Shown here: piece by piece, positions 1 to 9,024 of the stretch | How the letters are laid out: every line of letters starts with the position of its first letter | Numbering within the stretch: the first letter of the stretch is position 1 | NCBI GenBank assembly: GCA_963975425.1 | Contig: CAXBGS010000005.1 | Location: forward strand, 248,001 to 312,000 | Direction of reading: 5' to 3' | Source: CAXBGS01 sp963975425 | GTDB taxonomy: Bacteria; Planctomycetota; Planctomycetia; Pirellulales; Pirellulaceae | Length of the DNA stretch: 64,000 bases | Program-made: the position numbers and the translations under genes | Notes under the pieces: model-generated | Told to the model about the DNA's origin: nothing | What the model saw: the letters and a program-made list of their open reading frames with translations, nothing else | The model's database searches: none

Positions 1-477
1 AGCTGTATGGACGAACTGGCTTTGCAGGGTTTGCCAGCGACGCTCACCATTGTCGGATGTCAGCCGGAGGCGGCTGTGGGGCGTGATGACATTGATGTCA
101 TTGCGTATCTGAACAAGAACAGTGTTCGCGACGTCCGACGGATGATCGAAATGCTAAGCAATCACCACTTTCTCTTGTTGCCCAGTCGCGCCGAGGCTTA
201 CGGCGTCGCGCCCGCAGAGGCGATGGCATTCGGCTTGCCGGCGATCGTCTCAGGAATCGGTGGTTTGGCGACCGTCGTAAACGATGGTATCAGCGGCGCC
301 GTGCTCTCGGACGGATCGACAGGAGCCGACTATGCGAACAAAATCCTTACCTTGTACGACGATCCGGACGCGTATAAGGATTTAAGTCATGCTGCATTTG
401 ATGACTATCAAAGACGTCTGGCGTGGCCCAATTTCGGTCGACGCATGATGGATATCTTCCGCGAAGTTGTCAGGTAG
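1..477 (+). CDS. Glycosyltransferase family 1/4 (GT-B), C-terminal part only
   Basis: The frame is open to the left edge of the window, so only the last ~158 residues are present. They hold the nucleotide-sugar-binding half of a GT-B glycosyltransferase. The segment LLPSRAEAYGVAPAEAMAFG contains the EX7E signature (the Glu of AEAYG and the Glu of PAEAM), followed by the usual PAIVS-x-IGG loop and a C-terminal helix. Such enzymes transfer a sugar from a nucleotide donor at the cytoplasmic membrane face during polysaccharide assembly. The next gene (acetyltransferase-like) begins 4 bases after the stop, so the two are probably cotranscribed. Acceptor and donor sugars cannot be told from the sequence. 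Confidence 0.85.
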   Translation, partial: SCMDELALQGLPATLTIVGCQPEAAVGRDDIDVIAYLNKNSVRDVRRMIEMLSNHHFLLLPSRAEAYGVAPAEAMAFGLPAIVSGIGGLATVVNDGISGAVLSDGSTGADYANKILTLYDDPDAYKDLSHAAFDDYQRRLAWPNFGRRMMDIFREVVR

Positions 478-481
478 CCCT

Positions 482-1030
482 ATGGAAACGAACTCCCCGG
501 AACAACCCGTCGACTGGCAAGAACCCGATTGGCGACGTGAACAACCGAGACGTTTTTGGGACCCCAGTCGCAAATTGCTACGCTCGCTGCGCGATTATCA
601 GCGGCTACAGGGAACCGGCTGGGTGCGCAGAATACGACGATCAGCTTGCGTCATCCGTCATCACTTCTGGTCGGTTGTCACGGGAGCGGAAATACCGCTG
701 AATTGCCAGATCGAAGGCGGGTTGCTGCTTCCGCACCCCAATGGAGTTGTCTGTCATCCCGAAGCGAAGATCGGACCGAACTGTTTGCTTTTTCAACAAG
801 TCACTCTTACCGAGGGTGTCATCCTTGGTGCGCATGTCGATGTCGGCGCCGGGGCCAAAGTTCTTGGGCCGTTGGAATTAGCAGACCACGTGCGTATCGG
901 CGCCAACTCAGTTGTGCTGCAAAGCGTGCCGGCGGGCTGCACCGCGGTCGGAGTCCCCGCGGAAATCGTACGACGCCCTAACGCAACGGACGTGGAATCG
1001 TTCAATCACGCTGAAGGAGACTCGCACTAA
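482..1030 (+). CDS. Serine acetyltransferase-like hexapeptide-repeat enzyme
   Basis: The protein has 182 residues from the ATG at 482; a TTG at 467 would add five residues and overlap the preceding gene. Residues ~70-165 form a left-handed beta-helix of hexapeptide repeats. The PHPNGVV segment (84-90), the IGPN and QQVTL turns and the VPAGCTAVGVPAEIV end are typical of serine O-acetyltransferases. The long helical N-terminal domain of true CysE is mostly missing: only ~70 residues precede the helix. Its place behind a glycosyltransferase suggests it acetylates a sugar or glycan precursor rather than making cysteine, but CysE-type activity cannot be excluded. The stop codon lies inside the first copy of a 16-bp tandem repeat. 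Confidence 0.8.
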   Translation: METNSPEQPVDWQEPDWRREQPRRFWDPSRKLLRSLRDYQRLQGTGWVRRIRRSACVIRHHFWSVVTGAEIPLNCQIEGGLLLPHPNGVVCHPEAKIGPNCLLFQQVTLTEGVILGAHVDVGAGAKVLGPLELADHVRIGANSVVLQSVPAGCTAVGVPAEIVRRPNATDVESFNHAEGDSH

Positions 1031-1052
1031 TCGAATCTCGCACTAATCGAAT
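1021..1052. repeat. Perfect 16-bp tandem duplication over the acetyltransferase stop codon
   Basis: The unit CTCGCACTAATCGAAT occurs twice without a gap (1021-1036 and 1037-1052). The first copy contains the TAA stop of the acetyltransferase-like gene. It lies in the convergent junction with the FkbM methyltransferase gene. Confidence 0.9.
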
Positions 1053-1078
1053 CACTGTCCCCGAAATCGGCTGTCCAG

Positions 1079-1810
1079 TTATGACTCGATTCGTGTAAAC
1101 AGGGCGGTACACCAAGCGATTCGTTGCGATGCTCGTACCTTCTCGTAAAGATCAACAGGTCGATATCCAAACTCGATCAACATTTTCATGATATCGCCCG
1201 CATCCGATTGACCGTCGTACATTCGAACGAAATTCATTTCAACCATCACGGCTTTAACGCTTCCGCCGTTCAACAAATTGGCCGCACCGCGAAGGACTCG
1301 TCCGTCGAAACCCTGTGTATCAATCTTTAGCAGATCGACGGACGCCAAGCCGACTTCCGCAAGATAGTCGTCCAATCGACAAACTCGCACGCGCTCGGTC
1401 CCCGTTGCTTTGACACCCTCGAACAGTTCATGGCTATGAGTGTTCAGTGTCAGCAGAGAGTTCATGTCGTCAGCAGAATAACATTGCAGATCCGCCTCGC
1501 CTTCCGCGTCGCCCACGGCAAGCTGATGAACCGTTACTGCCGGCGGCTGGAATCTTGATTGGATTAAGCTTGCCAGCCGAGACGTCGGCTCGAATACATG
1601 AATCGTAGGATCACGAAAGGTCGACTGGAATAACTCGACGGTCTGGCCCTTGTTACCACCAATGTCGATACAAAGCGGCGCATCGGTTCCCACAACCAGC
1701 GGAAGATCTCGCTTCAGTTGAAGACCGGCGACCTGGTCCTCCGCGGCCCAAGTCGTGTGAATACCGCGACGCTCGAGTGTTCGTCGCAGAAAAGCTTTAA
1801 AGATTCGCAT
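1079..1810 (-). CDS. FkbM family SAM-dependent methyltransferase
   Basis: The protein has 243 residues from the ATG at 1810; a TTG at 1846 would add 12 residues. A class I methyltransferase fold is visible: the SAM-binding motif CIDIGGNKGQT at ~47-57, the acidic strand end VFEP at ~72-75, then the FkbM-typical LLKIDTQGFDGRVLRGA segment. FkbM members O-methylate sugars or small acceptors. Here the neighbours (glycosyltransferase, acetyltransferase, dTDP-rhamnose genes) make a glycan hydroxyl the likely target, which is inference. The gene converges on the acetyltransferase gene and is followed upstream by ~700 bp without a convincing gene. Confidence 0.85.
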   Translation of the reverse strand: MRIFKAFLRRTLERRGIHTTWAAEDQVAGLQLKRDLPLVVGTDAPLCIDIGGNKGQTVELFQSTFRDPTIHVFEPTSRLASLIQSRFQPPAVTVHQLAVGDAEGEADLQCYSADDMNSLLTLNTHSHELFEGVKATGTERVRVCRLDDYLAEVGLASVDLLKIDTQGFDGRVLRGAANLLNGGSVKAVMVEMNFVRMYDGQSDAGDIMKMLIEFGYRPVDLYEKVRASQRIAWCTALFTRIES

Positions 1811-2516
1811 AGCGTGCGGCAGGTGCCCGAACCATGAATTCCGCAAGCAGAGTGTTTGCGAATGATCCGCAGAAAAATAGTTTCCGTTCCAGCAGGTGAC
1901 AAGACGCCATCGATACCGTTTCGTGAATGTTCGTTTCAGCCCTCTCGTCAGCCGCGATCATCAATTTGATCATCCAATCCCACAGCGGAAATCCGCAGGG
2001 TATCTAAGCGAGATACGTCAGGTTGTGTTCTGAAGATTCGTAATGAATCGGCGACGCCGATCGCTTTAATTCACATCGAATGTGACCACCCGCGTAGGCG
2101 CGGGGCAGCACGCCTAATCGTGACACGGCCCGCATCCGCGCAGAGCCGAAATCATGTGACGGTAAAACCTCGCCGAACCGGCGCAGCGGCAGGCGGTACT
2201 TGGCGAACCCGGAACGAAATTTTTCCAAGATTTTTTCTGCTCACCCGCTTCGTATCCGGCAGCACGCACTTGGACGCACGAACTCAACCTAAAGCGGATC
2301 ATTCAAAGCTTGCTGTTTTCGGTGGGGACCACTTTCCGCCAATAGCCATCACTCACAATTTATCAAATTGATAAGAGCGGTTTCAATCGGTCACCTGCGC
2401 GACGTCGTTTCCCCCGCAATTCGTTGCACTTTCAGTGAATGCTACTACTATTCTTACCCATACGAGGCACCATTTAGAGGGGCCGCGAAAACGAATTCGA
2501 TCTTGTGTTGGTTTAG
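1811..2516. other. Intergenic region between the divergent FkbM and histidine kinase genes
   Basis: About 700 bp separate the divergent FkbM and kinase genes. Frames here are short and overlap one another on both strands, with no recognisable product. The one structured element is a 15-bp palindrome near the kinase end, listed separately. No sigma-54-like site was found before the kinase gene. Confidence 0.6.
2360..2374. promoter_or_regulatory. Palindrome TTATCA-N3-TGATAA upstream of the kinase gene
   Basis: TTATCAAATTGATAA is a perfect 6+3+6 inverted repeat 142 bp before the kinase ATG. The same architecture (TTATCA-N3-TGATAA) recurs at 20240-20256 before the glycosyltransferase sigma-54 site. 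A dimeric regulator binding site is the simplest reading; which regulator binds is unknown. Confidence 0.4.
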
Positions 2517-3863
2517 ATGAACGCGAACAAAATTACGCGAAGCGAGTCGGACGCTCGAACGGAAATCGAAGATGCAGGCTGGATGCATGACCTTCGCACG
2601 ATAGCGTCAACTCTGCTGACTTATGCCGATGTGTTCGCTGTTTCAAAGTGCAGTCGCGAGGAATTCCTCGATGCGATGCGCGCGAATTGCACGATGCTGT
2701 TGACGCTTGCCGACGGGATCTCGAGCGAGCGGACGGTCACCAGTCCCCATCACCACTCTGTGCCAGGTCACAGCACGGATCCGACACTCAATTTAGTCAT
2801 TGCGTCGGTCACGGATGCTTTCCGTCTCGGAGCGGTGGCCAAGGGGTTCGAGTTAAAGACCAGAATTGATACGAAGTTGCCCCGGATACCGCACCCCAAA
2901 TCGGTAACGGTTCAACGAATCCTATCCAATTTGATCAGCAACGCGATTCGCCATAGCTGCGGATCATCGATCGTGATTCGAGCCGATGAATTGAAAGGTA
3001 AAGCATCGGTTCGCAGTCAGGCATCGAACACGCATTGTGTGATCGAAGTCCAAGATTTTGGGATCGGTCTTACCGAAGCACAAATATCGACGTTAACGGC
3101 CAACGAAGTGACAGAAATAAGTTCTGAAGGTCCCGTCGTTAGCGGATTTGTAACGGGAGGGCTGGCGACCGTACGGCAACTTGTCGCGAGCATTGGCGGC
3201 ACGATCTCTGTTGAATCTCAGCGGTTCAAAGGGACATGCATCACCATTGTTTTTCCAGCGCCGAGTGAACGAAAGTATTCGACCATTCCATTTTCTCCCT
3301 CATCGCCAAACGCTGCGGAAACTAACGGCTTCATACCGGCCGGTGCGAATGCTTCACTGAAACAGGATTACCCACAGCCAGAAAGCGGCCTCATCGGAAG
3401 TTCCGATTTTCGCAATGACCGCCGTTGCAACGTCGGGTCAAACCGAGGGCCCAAAGCATCGAATCGCAGACTATCCCGACGGCGAATTCTGATGATCGAT
3501 GACGATGCCCAGCTCACCGAATTGCTAAGTGCGTTGCTTGCCGACGACGATGTGCAAATGGTCGCGGTTCAATCCGAGTCGGAAGCGATTAAGTATTTCG
3601 AACACCATTTTGATCTTGTTCTGATTGACCTTTCGCTGGGCGAAACCGACGGCTGCGTTGTCGCCGAACGCATGCGAAGCAGTGGATATGGCGGCCAAAT
3701 TCTCGCGTTCTCGGCAGAGTCCCCACTCTATGTCTCGGCGCCGCGACAGAAGCGGATCAATACGTTGTTCGACGGATGGGTCGACAAAGGCGTCGGAGGT
3801 ACAGAAGTCGCCACGCATTTGAGACGAGTGCTTGATGGACTCGCGGGATCGACCAAACGCTAG
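2517..3863 (+). CDS. Soluble hybrid histidine kinase with C-terminal receiver domain
   Basis: The protein has 448 residues. A short HisKA-like helix carries HDLRT with the candidate phospho-His at residue 24. An HATPase domain follows at ~90-250, with N-box NLISNAIRH (138-145), G1 box DFGIG (180-184) and G2 box VTGGLATVR (~212-220). After a ~70-residue linker comes a receiver domain (~322-440) with acidic pocket DDD (328-330), phospho-acceptor Asp371 and Lys424. There is no transmembrane segment or obvious sensor domain, so the input signal must arrive through a partner or the very short N-terminus. A terminal receiver on a kinase usually passes phosphate to an Hpt protein, and a free Hpt gene lies at 23978-24298. 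The rml genes follow ~270 bp downstream. Confidence 0.85.
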   Translation: MNANKITRSESDARTEIEDAGWMHDLRTIASTLLTYADVFAVSKCSREEFLDAMRANCTMLLTLADGISSERTVTSPHHHSVPGHSTDPTLNLVIASVTDAFRLGAVAKGFELKTRIDTKLPRIPHPKSVTVQRILSNLISNAIRHSCGSSIVIRADELKGKASVRSQASNTHCVIEVQDFGIGLTEAQISTLTANEVTEISSEGPVVSGFVTGGLATVRQLVASIGGTISVESQRFKGTCITIVFPAPSERKYSTIPFSPSSPNAAETNGFIPAGANASLKQDYPQPESGLIGSSDFRNDRRCNVGSNRGPKASNRRLSRRRILMIDDDAQLTELLSALLADDDVQMVAVQSESEAIKYFEHHFDLVLIDLSLGETDGCVVAERMRSSGYGGQILAFSAESPLYVSAPRQKRINTLFDGWVDKGVGGTEVATHLRRVLDGLAGSTKR

Positions 3864-3884
3864 AGACGCCATCACGATGGAAAC

Positions 3885-3910
3885 TGATAAGGATTCAATC
3901 CTTTTGATAA
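3885..3910. promoter_or_regulatory. Paired TGATAA elements upstream of the rml sigma-54-type promoter
   Basis: Two TGATAA hexamers in the same orientation start at 3885 and 3905, 20 bp apart (two helical turns). The spacer contains the inverted repeat AAGGATT-C-AATCCTT. The pair ends 111 bp before the -24 element at 4022, the usual distance for an enhancer-binding-protein site. Assignment as activator sites is inference from position and from similar hexamers at 18093, 18116 and 20240. Confidence 0.35.
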
Positions 3911-4021
3911 AATTATCCACAGGAAAGAGCTGCAGCATCATTCTTAAAAACCTTGTATTTTCCCGATATATAAGCGTTTTCGAAGCGACCATCGCGGTTT
4001 AGCGACTCTCGCCATTTCCTC

Positions 4022-4037
4022 TGGCACGATCCTTGCA
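4022..4037 (+). promoter_or_regulatory. Sigma-54 (-24/-12) promoter of the dTDP-rhamnose genes
   Basis: TGGCACGATCCTTGCA matches the sigma-54 consensus TGGCACG-N4-TTGCW at every defined position, with GG at 4023-4024 and GC at 4035-4036 separated by 10 nt. Transcription would start near 4048, giving an ~84-nt leader before the ATG at 4132. No rpoN gene is visible in the window, but an NtrC-type activator gene is (24335-25792). Confidence 0.75.
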
Positions 4038-4131
4038 TTCGTTCGCGGTTTCATCTGGCGCCGAGCGAAGGGCGCTACATGGCAGTCCCTTTCATGGTGG
4101 ACTGCTCCCATCAAAGCAAGGTCTCGAAAGC

Positions 4132-5748
4132 ATGAAATCAATTCTTGTCACCGGTGGTGCCGGATTCATCGGAAGTCAATTCGTAAGACAAACGGTTGCT
4201 TCCAATCAGTGTTACGTCGTCGTACTCGATTCGCTGACGTACGCGGGCAATTTGGCAAACCTTGCTCCCGTCGATGACTCCTCACGCCTGCATTTTTTTC
4301 GAGGCAACATCGGTGATCGCCATCTCGTACAAAGGCTCCTTCGCACCTTCGAATGTTCCGCGGTCGTCAACTTTGCGGCAGAAACTCACGTGGATCGGTC
4401 GATCGGCAGTCCCGATGACTTCGTCAAGACGAATGTCCTTGGAACATTCGAGCTGTTGGAAGCATCGTTAAGACATTTCGAGTCTCTTGGACAATCCGAG
4501 CAAGATGACTTTCGCTTCCTTCATGTTTCGACCGACGAAGTCTACGGTCAGCTTGGACCAACGGGCTACTTTACCGAAACAACCGCATACGATCCTTCGT
4601 CCCCCTACTCAGCGTCCAAGGCGTCGTCGGATCACTTTGTCCGCGCGTACAACCGCACTTACGGTTTACCCACTCTGTTAACGAATTGTTCCAACAACTA
4701 CGGGCCGTTTCAGTTTCCCGAAAAGCTGATTCCGCTGATGATTCGGAAAGCACTTAACCAAGAACCGCTGCCAGTTTACGGAAACGGACAGAACGTTCGT
4801 GATTGGTTGCATGTGGAGGATCACTGCCGAGCCTTGCAACTGGTGCTGGACAAGGGCCGAGTCGGTGAAACGTACAACATCGGTGGCGGTGCAGAGCTGA
4901 CCAATATCGAAGTCGTGACAAGAATCTGTCAACAACTCGATGCACTGAGACCGGACGAAGGCCATCCAAGCAGCTCACTGATCCGCTATGTCACGGACCG
5001 TCCTGGTCACGACTTTCGGTATGCGATCGACTACAGCAAAATCCGCGAGGAACTCGGCTGGGAACCGCAAATGTCGTTCGACGCGGGGATCGCAAAAACC
5101 ATCCAGTGGTATCTCGACAATGAAGAGTGGGTGGAAATGGTTCACGACTCCGCCGCGTATCACTCCGAACGACTCGGCTTACGCGAGAGCGAAAGTGGAA
5201 GTGGAAGTGATGAGACCGAGTCGACCGTTAGCGCTGAGAACGAAGCAGAGTCGCTTGACATGCTCAAAGGCAACGCGGATGTATGCGAGGAAATTGAGGG
5301 CATCCAAATGGATTCTCGATCCTTCCATCGAGACGAACGTGGTTGGCTCGTCGAGCTGTTTCGAAACGACGAACTGGCCGACCAACTTCATCCGAAAATG
5401 GCCTACGTTAGCGAGACGCTGCCTGGGATCGTCCGCGGGCCTCACGAACACGTCGACCAGACGGACTACTTTGCGTTCGTCGGCCCCGGTGATTTTCGAA
5501 TTTACCTGTGGGACGCCCGACCGGATTCACCGACCTTTGGCAACCGCATCGTCCGTCTAGTCGGTGAAAGCAACCCGACAGCTGTCGTCGTTCCACCCGG
5601 CGTCGTTCACGCCTACAAGAATGTGGGATCAAAGCCCGGACAAGTCTTCAACGCTCCCAACCAGCTGTTTGCAGGTCACGGAAAGAGTGAACCGGTGGAC
5701 GAAATACGGCACGAGTGCATCGAGGGCAGTCCGTATGTCGTCGTTTGA
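4132..5748 (+). CDS. rfbB: Fused dTDP-glucose 4,6-dehydratase and dTDP-4-keto-sugar 3,5-epimerase-like protein
   Basis: The protein has 538 residues from ATG 4132. A TTG at 4033 is unlikely as the start because it lies inside the -12 promoter element. Residues 1-~345 are an RmlB-type short-chain dehydrogenase with GGAGFIG near the N-terminus, the catalytic Thr134-Asp135-Glu136 in STDEVYG, and Tyr159/Lys163 in YSASK. It converts dTDP-glucose to dTDP-4-keto-6-deoxyglucose. After an acidic, Ser/Glu-rich linker (~346-388), residues ~390-538 form a cupin resembling RmlC, with DERGWLVELFR, GIVRGPHEH and VVVPPGVVHAYKN. The fusion would join steps 2 and 3 of dTDP-L-rhamnose synthesis; rfbA and rfbD follow. 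Whether the cupin is a true 3,5-epimerase or a related 3-epimerase is not certain. Confidence 0.9.
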   Translation: MKSILVTGGAGFIGSQFVRQTVASNQCYVVVLDSLTYAGNLANLAPVDDSSRLHFFRGNIGDRHLVQRLLRTFECSAVVNFAAETHVDRSIGSPDDFVKTNVLGTFELLEASLRHFESLGQSEQDDFRFLHVSTDEVYGQLGPTGYFTETTAYDPSSPYSASKASSDHFVRAYNRTYGLPTLLTNCSNNYGPFQFPEKLIPLMIRKALNQEPLPVYGNGQNVRDWLHVEDHCRALQLVLDKGRVGETYNIGGGAELTNIEVVTRICQQLDALRPDEGHPSSSLIRYVTDRPGHDFRYAIDYSKIREELGWEPQMSFDAGIAKTIQWYLDNEEWVEMVHDSAAYHSERLGLRESESGSGSDETESTVSAENEAESLDMLKGNADVCEEIEGIQMDSRSFHRDERGWLVELFRNDELADQLHPKMAYVSETLPGIVRGPHEHVDQTDYFAFVGPGDFRIYLWDARPDSPTFGNRIVRLVGESNPTAVVVPPGVVHAYKNVGSKPGQVFNAPNQLFAGHGKSEPVDEIRHECIEGSPYVVV

Positions 5749-5856
5749 AATGGAACATTCGCCTATGTCGCCCAGGCCACCGTTGGCCGCCCATTCAGTC
5801 GGAACGAGTCCGGCACGATACACACCTCGTAAACTTCCATTATCGAAAGGCATGTC

Positions 5857-6753
5857 GTGAACGATCGCGTTACCAAAGGTATTATTCTGGCTGGCGGAAG
5901 CGGCACTCGGATGTATCCGCTGACCGTTGCCACCAGCAAGCAACTGTTGCCAGTCTACGACAAGCCGCTGATCTATTACCCGCTTTCAACATTGATGCTC
6001 TCGGGTATCCGCGACATTCTGATCATCACGACGCCGCACGATGCTGATGCGTTCAAGCGGTTGCTCGGTGATGGAAGCCAATTTGGAATCAATCTTTCCT
6101 ATGAAGTTCAAGCCCATCCGAACGGACTTGCCGAAGCTTTCATCATTGGCGCCGACTTTATCGGCAATGATGACGTGGCACTGATCCTTGGCGACAACGT
6201 GTTCTACGGACACGGACTGATCAAACTGCTAAAAGCGGCGATGGATCGCGCTTGTGGCGCGACCGTGTTTGCCTATCAAGTCAAAGACCCTGAACGATAT
6301 GGTGTTGTGGAGTTCGATGATGAGGGTCGTGCGATTGGCCTGGAAGAGAAGCCTCTCAATCCAAAGAGCCGCTTCGCCGTGCCAGGACTTTACTTCTATG
6401 ATTCGCGTGTCGTCGATGTCGCGGCGAACCTTGATCCATCGGATCGTGGCGAGCTGGAGGTCACCGATGTCAATCGCTGGTACTTGGACCAACACGAGCT
6501 ATACGTCGAAACGATGGGCCGTGGCTTGGCATGGTTCGACACGGGAACGCATGAGTCGATGCTGCAAGCGGCCAATTTTGTCGAAACGATTGAATTGCGG
6601 CAAGGCTTAAAGATTTGTTGTCCCGAAGAGATCGCGTTCAACATGGGCTACTTAGACGCCGAACAGCTTCGAGAACAGGTCGCAGGTATCAAATCTTCCT
6701 ACGGAAAGTACTTGCGAGACCTTATGGAAAACGAGCCTCAATTCAATGATTAA
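5857..6753 (+). CDS. rfbA: Glucose-1-phosphate thymidylyltransferase
   Basis: The protein has 298 residues, near the usual ~290. It makes dTDP-glucose from dTTP and glucose-1-phosphate, the first step to dTDP-rhamnose. The nucleotide-binding segment [13 protein letters not shown] and the [11 protein letters not shown] loop (~12-36) are intact, as are GDNVFYG and the EEKPLNPKS segment. The start is GTG at 5857; the nearby ATG at 5852 runs into a stop two codons later, which supports the GTG. The gene lies 108 bp after the RmlB-RmlC fusion and overlaps rfbD by 8 nt, so translational coupling with rfbD is likely. Confidence 0.95.
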   Translation: MNDRVTKGIILAGGSGTRMYPLTVATSKQLLPVYDKPLIYYPLSTLMLSGIRDILIITTPHDADAFKRLLGDGSQFGINLSYEVQAHPNGLAEAFIIGADFIGNDDVALILGDNVFYGHGLIKLLKAAMDRACGATVFAYQVKDPERYGVVEFDDEGRAIGLEEKPLNPKSRFAVPGLYFYDSRVVDVAANLDPSDRGELEVTDVNRWYLDQHELYVETMGRGLAWFDTGTHESMLQAANFVETIELRQGLKICCPEEIAFNMGYLDAEQLREQVAGIKSSYGKYLRDLMENEPQFND

Positions 6754-7648
6754 GTCGATCCTTGTGACCGGGTGTCAGGGCCAATTGGGGCGATGCCTGG
6801 TTAGGAAACTTGGTGGCGAAGCGATCGGTCTTACTCGAAGTGCTTGCGATTTGACAAACCGTCAACAAGTCGCTGAAGTCGTGAGCGCTCTTCGCCCACG
6901 CATTGTGATCAACACGGCAGCGTACACCAATGTTGATCGAGCCGAGGAAGAAGCCCAGTCGTGTCACAGTGTCAATGTCAAAGGTGTCGAATATCTAGCA
7001 GACGCCTGTAATCAGGTCGGAGCTCGCCTCTTTCAAGTCAGTACGGACTATGTTTTCGGAGGAGACAAGCAACGCGACACCCCATATTGCGAGGAGGACC
7101 GACCGGCGCCATTAGGAGTTTACGCGACGAGCAAATTGCAAGGCGAGATCGCCGCAAAAGCGGCAACGAAACACTGCATCGTCCGGACGTGCGGACTCTA
7201 TGATGCGCCAACGGACGACTATCGACCGAAGAATTTCTGCGACACGATGATTCGCTTGGCCGCGCAGCATGAACGCATTCGCGTGGTCGATGATCAACAG
7301 TGCAACCCCAGCTATGTTCCTGATGTTGCCGATGCCATCATTCACCTCGCTCGGCTCGACGAGAATGGAATCTTTCATGCGGTGAACGGACCGCCAACGA
7401 CCTGGTTTTCCCTCGCAAAGTATCTATTGTCGAAGGTGGAACCCAACGTCGTCGTTGAACCAATCACTTCGGAACAATTTTCAAGTCCCGTTAAACGCCC
7501 AAGCTATAGCGTGCTCTCGACCAAAAAGCTCGATACGTGCCGCGGCGTGCCAATGCGATCTTGGAAAAACGCCGTGGATGAATACCTTAGCCGCCGAAGT
7601 GAGCAAGAAAACTCGGTATCGATCGATCAAAAACATGTGATCGCGTAG
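6746..7648 (+). CDS. rfbD: dTDP-4-dehydrorhamnose reductase
   Basis: The protein has 300 residues. It reduces dTDP-4-keto-L-rhamnose to dTDP-L-rhamnose with NAD(P)H, the last step of the pathway begun by rfbA. Visible motifs are the Rossmann glycine motif GCQGQLG (9-15), [20 protein letters not shown] (~99-106) and the catalytic Tyr126/Lys130 in YATSK. It starts inside the end of rfbA (8-nt overlap). Its stop is 7 nt from the stop of the oppositely oriented DUF1552 gene, a very tight convergent junction without an obvious hairpin terminator. Confidence 0.95.
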   Translation: MIKSILVTGCQGQLGRCLVRKLGGEAIGLTRSACDLTNRQQVAEVVSALRPRIVINTAAYTNVDRAEEEAQSCHSVNVKGVEYLADACNQVGARLFQVSTDYVFGGDKQRDTPYCEEDRPAPLGVYATSKLQGEIAAKAATKHCIVRTCGLYDAPTDDYRPKNFCDTMIRLAAQHERIRVVDDQQCNPSYVPDVADAIIHLARLDENGIFHAVNGPPTTWFSLAKYLLSKVEPNVVVEPITSEQFSSPVKRPSYSVLSTKKLDTCRGVPMRSWKNAVDEYLSRRSEQENSVSIDQKHVIA

Positions 7649-7655
7649 GGATTGC

Positions 7656-9020
7656 TCACGCAAGTCCAGCCAGCGTTCCGGTCGCATCTTGAAATTCGTC
7701 TGTGTGGACGCCCATTTTTTGCGCAACGGTGAGAAGCAAGTTTGCAAGCGGCGGATGATCTTCTGGATCGTGCGACAAGTGCTGTCCGTGTTTCAGGCCC
7801 CACGCACTGCCGCCGGCCACGAGCAAAGGCAGGTTCTTTGGCGAGTGCTCGCCTCGGTCACCACTATTCATCCCTGACCCATAGACGACCATCGTATGAT
7901 CGAGAACGCTGCGGCCGCCTTCATCCGTGCCTTGCAGTAACGACAGAAAATATCCCAACCGCTGCAGAAACGCACGGTCAATCCCAGCCAGTTTTTCTAA
8001 CATGCCTTCGTCGCCACCGTGATGCGAGTACTCGTGATGATTTTCGCCTCCGGGACCAAATCCGCCCGCCTCGCGCGACCACTGGAAAGTGACCACACGG
8101 GTCATGTCGGTGACAAAAGCCAGATAGGTGATTTCTAGCATGACATCGATCCAAGAACTGCGATCCTGGGCATTGCCAGGCCGACTATTCAATAGCAATC
8201 CCTGGTCGCTGACCTTGGGTTTGGGAACATCGATCCATTCGGCTTGACGCTGGACACGACGCTCCGTTTCACGCACCGAAGCCAGATACTCGTTTAGCTT
8301 GGTTCGATCGGCAGGCCCCAGCTTTCTCGAAAGCGCATTCGCCTCGCTCGCCACATCATCAAGGATGCTGCGTTTCTCTTCGAACCGCCTTTGCGCAGCG
8401 CGCCGCGAAGACCGATGAGCCGGGACAAACAACCGATCAAATAGCCGGCGAGGCCTGTTCTCAGCGGGCAACGGAATCCCATTCCGATCGAACGACAGCG
8501 TGTGTGAGTGCAACGCGCTTCCGGTTCCTGAGCCATCAGAAATCTGAAGCGACGGGAACCGAGTTTGCGAACCTATTTGGTCGGCGATTCGTTGGTCAAT
8601 CGACTGCGTGTTGGCATAGTCCTTGCCCGGCATCGAGCTGAGATCGGCTCCGGTCAGCCAAGTATCGGCGCCGCTGTGGCCGCCGGCACAGTTGGGGTGC
8701 CCTAATCCACTGATGACCGTAAAGTCATTGCGAAATTCCTGCAACGTGACGAGAGTTTTCGAAAGTGAGAAGTCCGATCCGGTTTCGGCGGGTACCCATT
8801 GATGGATGTTGACCCCATTAGGCACATAGCAAAAAACAACTCGCGGCTTGGGGATGACGCGCGAACGATCATACGGTGTAAAGGTCGACGGCGATCCAAA
8901 CAGCTTGCGCGGAAACATTGCATCGAGTAGCGGAAGTGAGATTGCAGCTCCGCTGCCTCGCAATAACGTTCGACGGGAGAGATAGCCTGGTTCGCAAATA
9001 TCGATTCTTTTGCCAGACAT
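7656..9020 (-). CDS. DUF1552 secreted protein
   Basis: The protein has 454 residues from ATG 9020; an upstream TTG at 9056 would overlap the preceding gene. The N-terminus SRRTLLRGSGAAISLPLL has twin arginines before a hydrophobic stretch, as in Tat signal peptides. The body is typical of planctomycete DUF1552 proteins: FCYVPNGVNIHQWVP, GGHSGADTWLTG, HHEYSHHGG and DHTMVVYGSGMNSGDRGEH. The family is related in sequence style to sulfatase/alkaline-phosphatase-like DUF1501 proteins; its activity is not established. It begins 4 nt after the stop of the DUF1592 gene, a pairing found repeatedly in planctomycetes, so the two likely act together outside the cytoplasm. Confidence 0.9.
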   Translation of the reverse strand: MSGKRIDICEPGYLSRRTLLRGSGAAISLPLLDAMFPRKLFGSPSTFTPYDRSRVIPKPRVVFCYVPNGVNIHQWVPAETGSDFSLSKTLVTLQEFRNDFTVISGLGHPNCAGGHSGADTWLTGADLSSMPGKDYANTQSIDQRIADQIGSQTRFPSLQISDGSGTGSALHSHTLSFDRNGIPLPAENRPRRLFDRLFVPAHRSSRRAAQRRFEEKRSILDDVASEANALSRKLGPADRTKLNEYLASVRETERRVQRQAEWIDVPKPKVSDQGLLLNSRPGNAQDRSSWIDVMLEITYLAFVTDMTRVVTFQWSREAGGFGPGGENHHEYSHHGGDEGMLEKLAGIDRAFLQRLGYFLSLLQGTDEGGRSVLDHTMVVYGSGMNSGDRGEHSPKNLPLLVAGGSAWGLKHGQHLSHDPEDHPPLANLLLTVAQKMGVHTDEFQDATGTLAGLA

Positions 9021-9024
9021 TTTT

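Noticed and set aside
3525..3992. 155-codon minus-strand open frame
   Set aside because: It is mostly antisense to the receiver domain of the histidine kinase.
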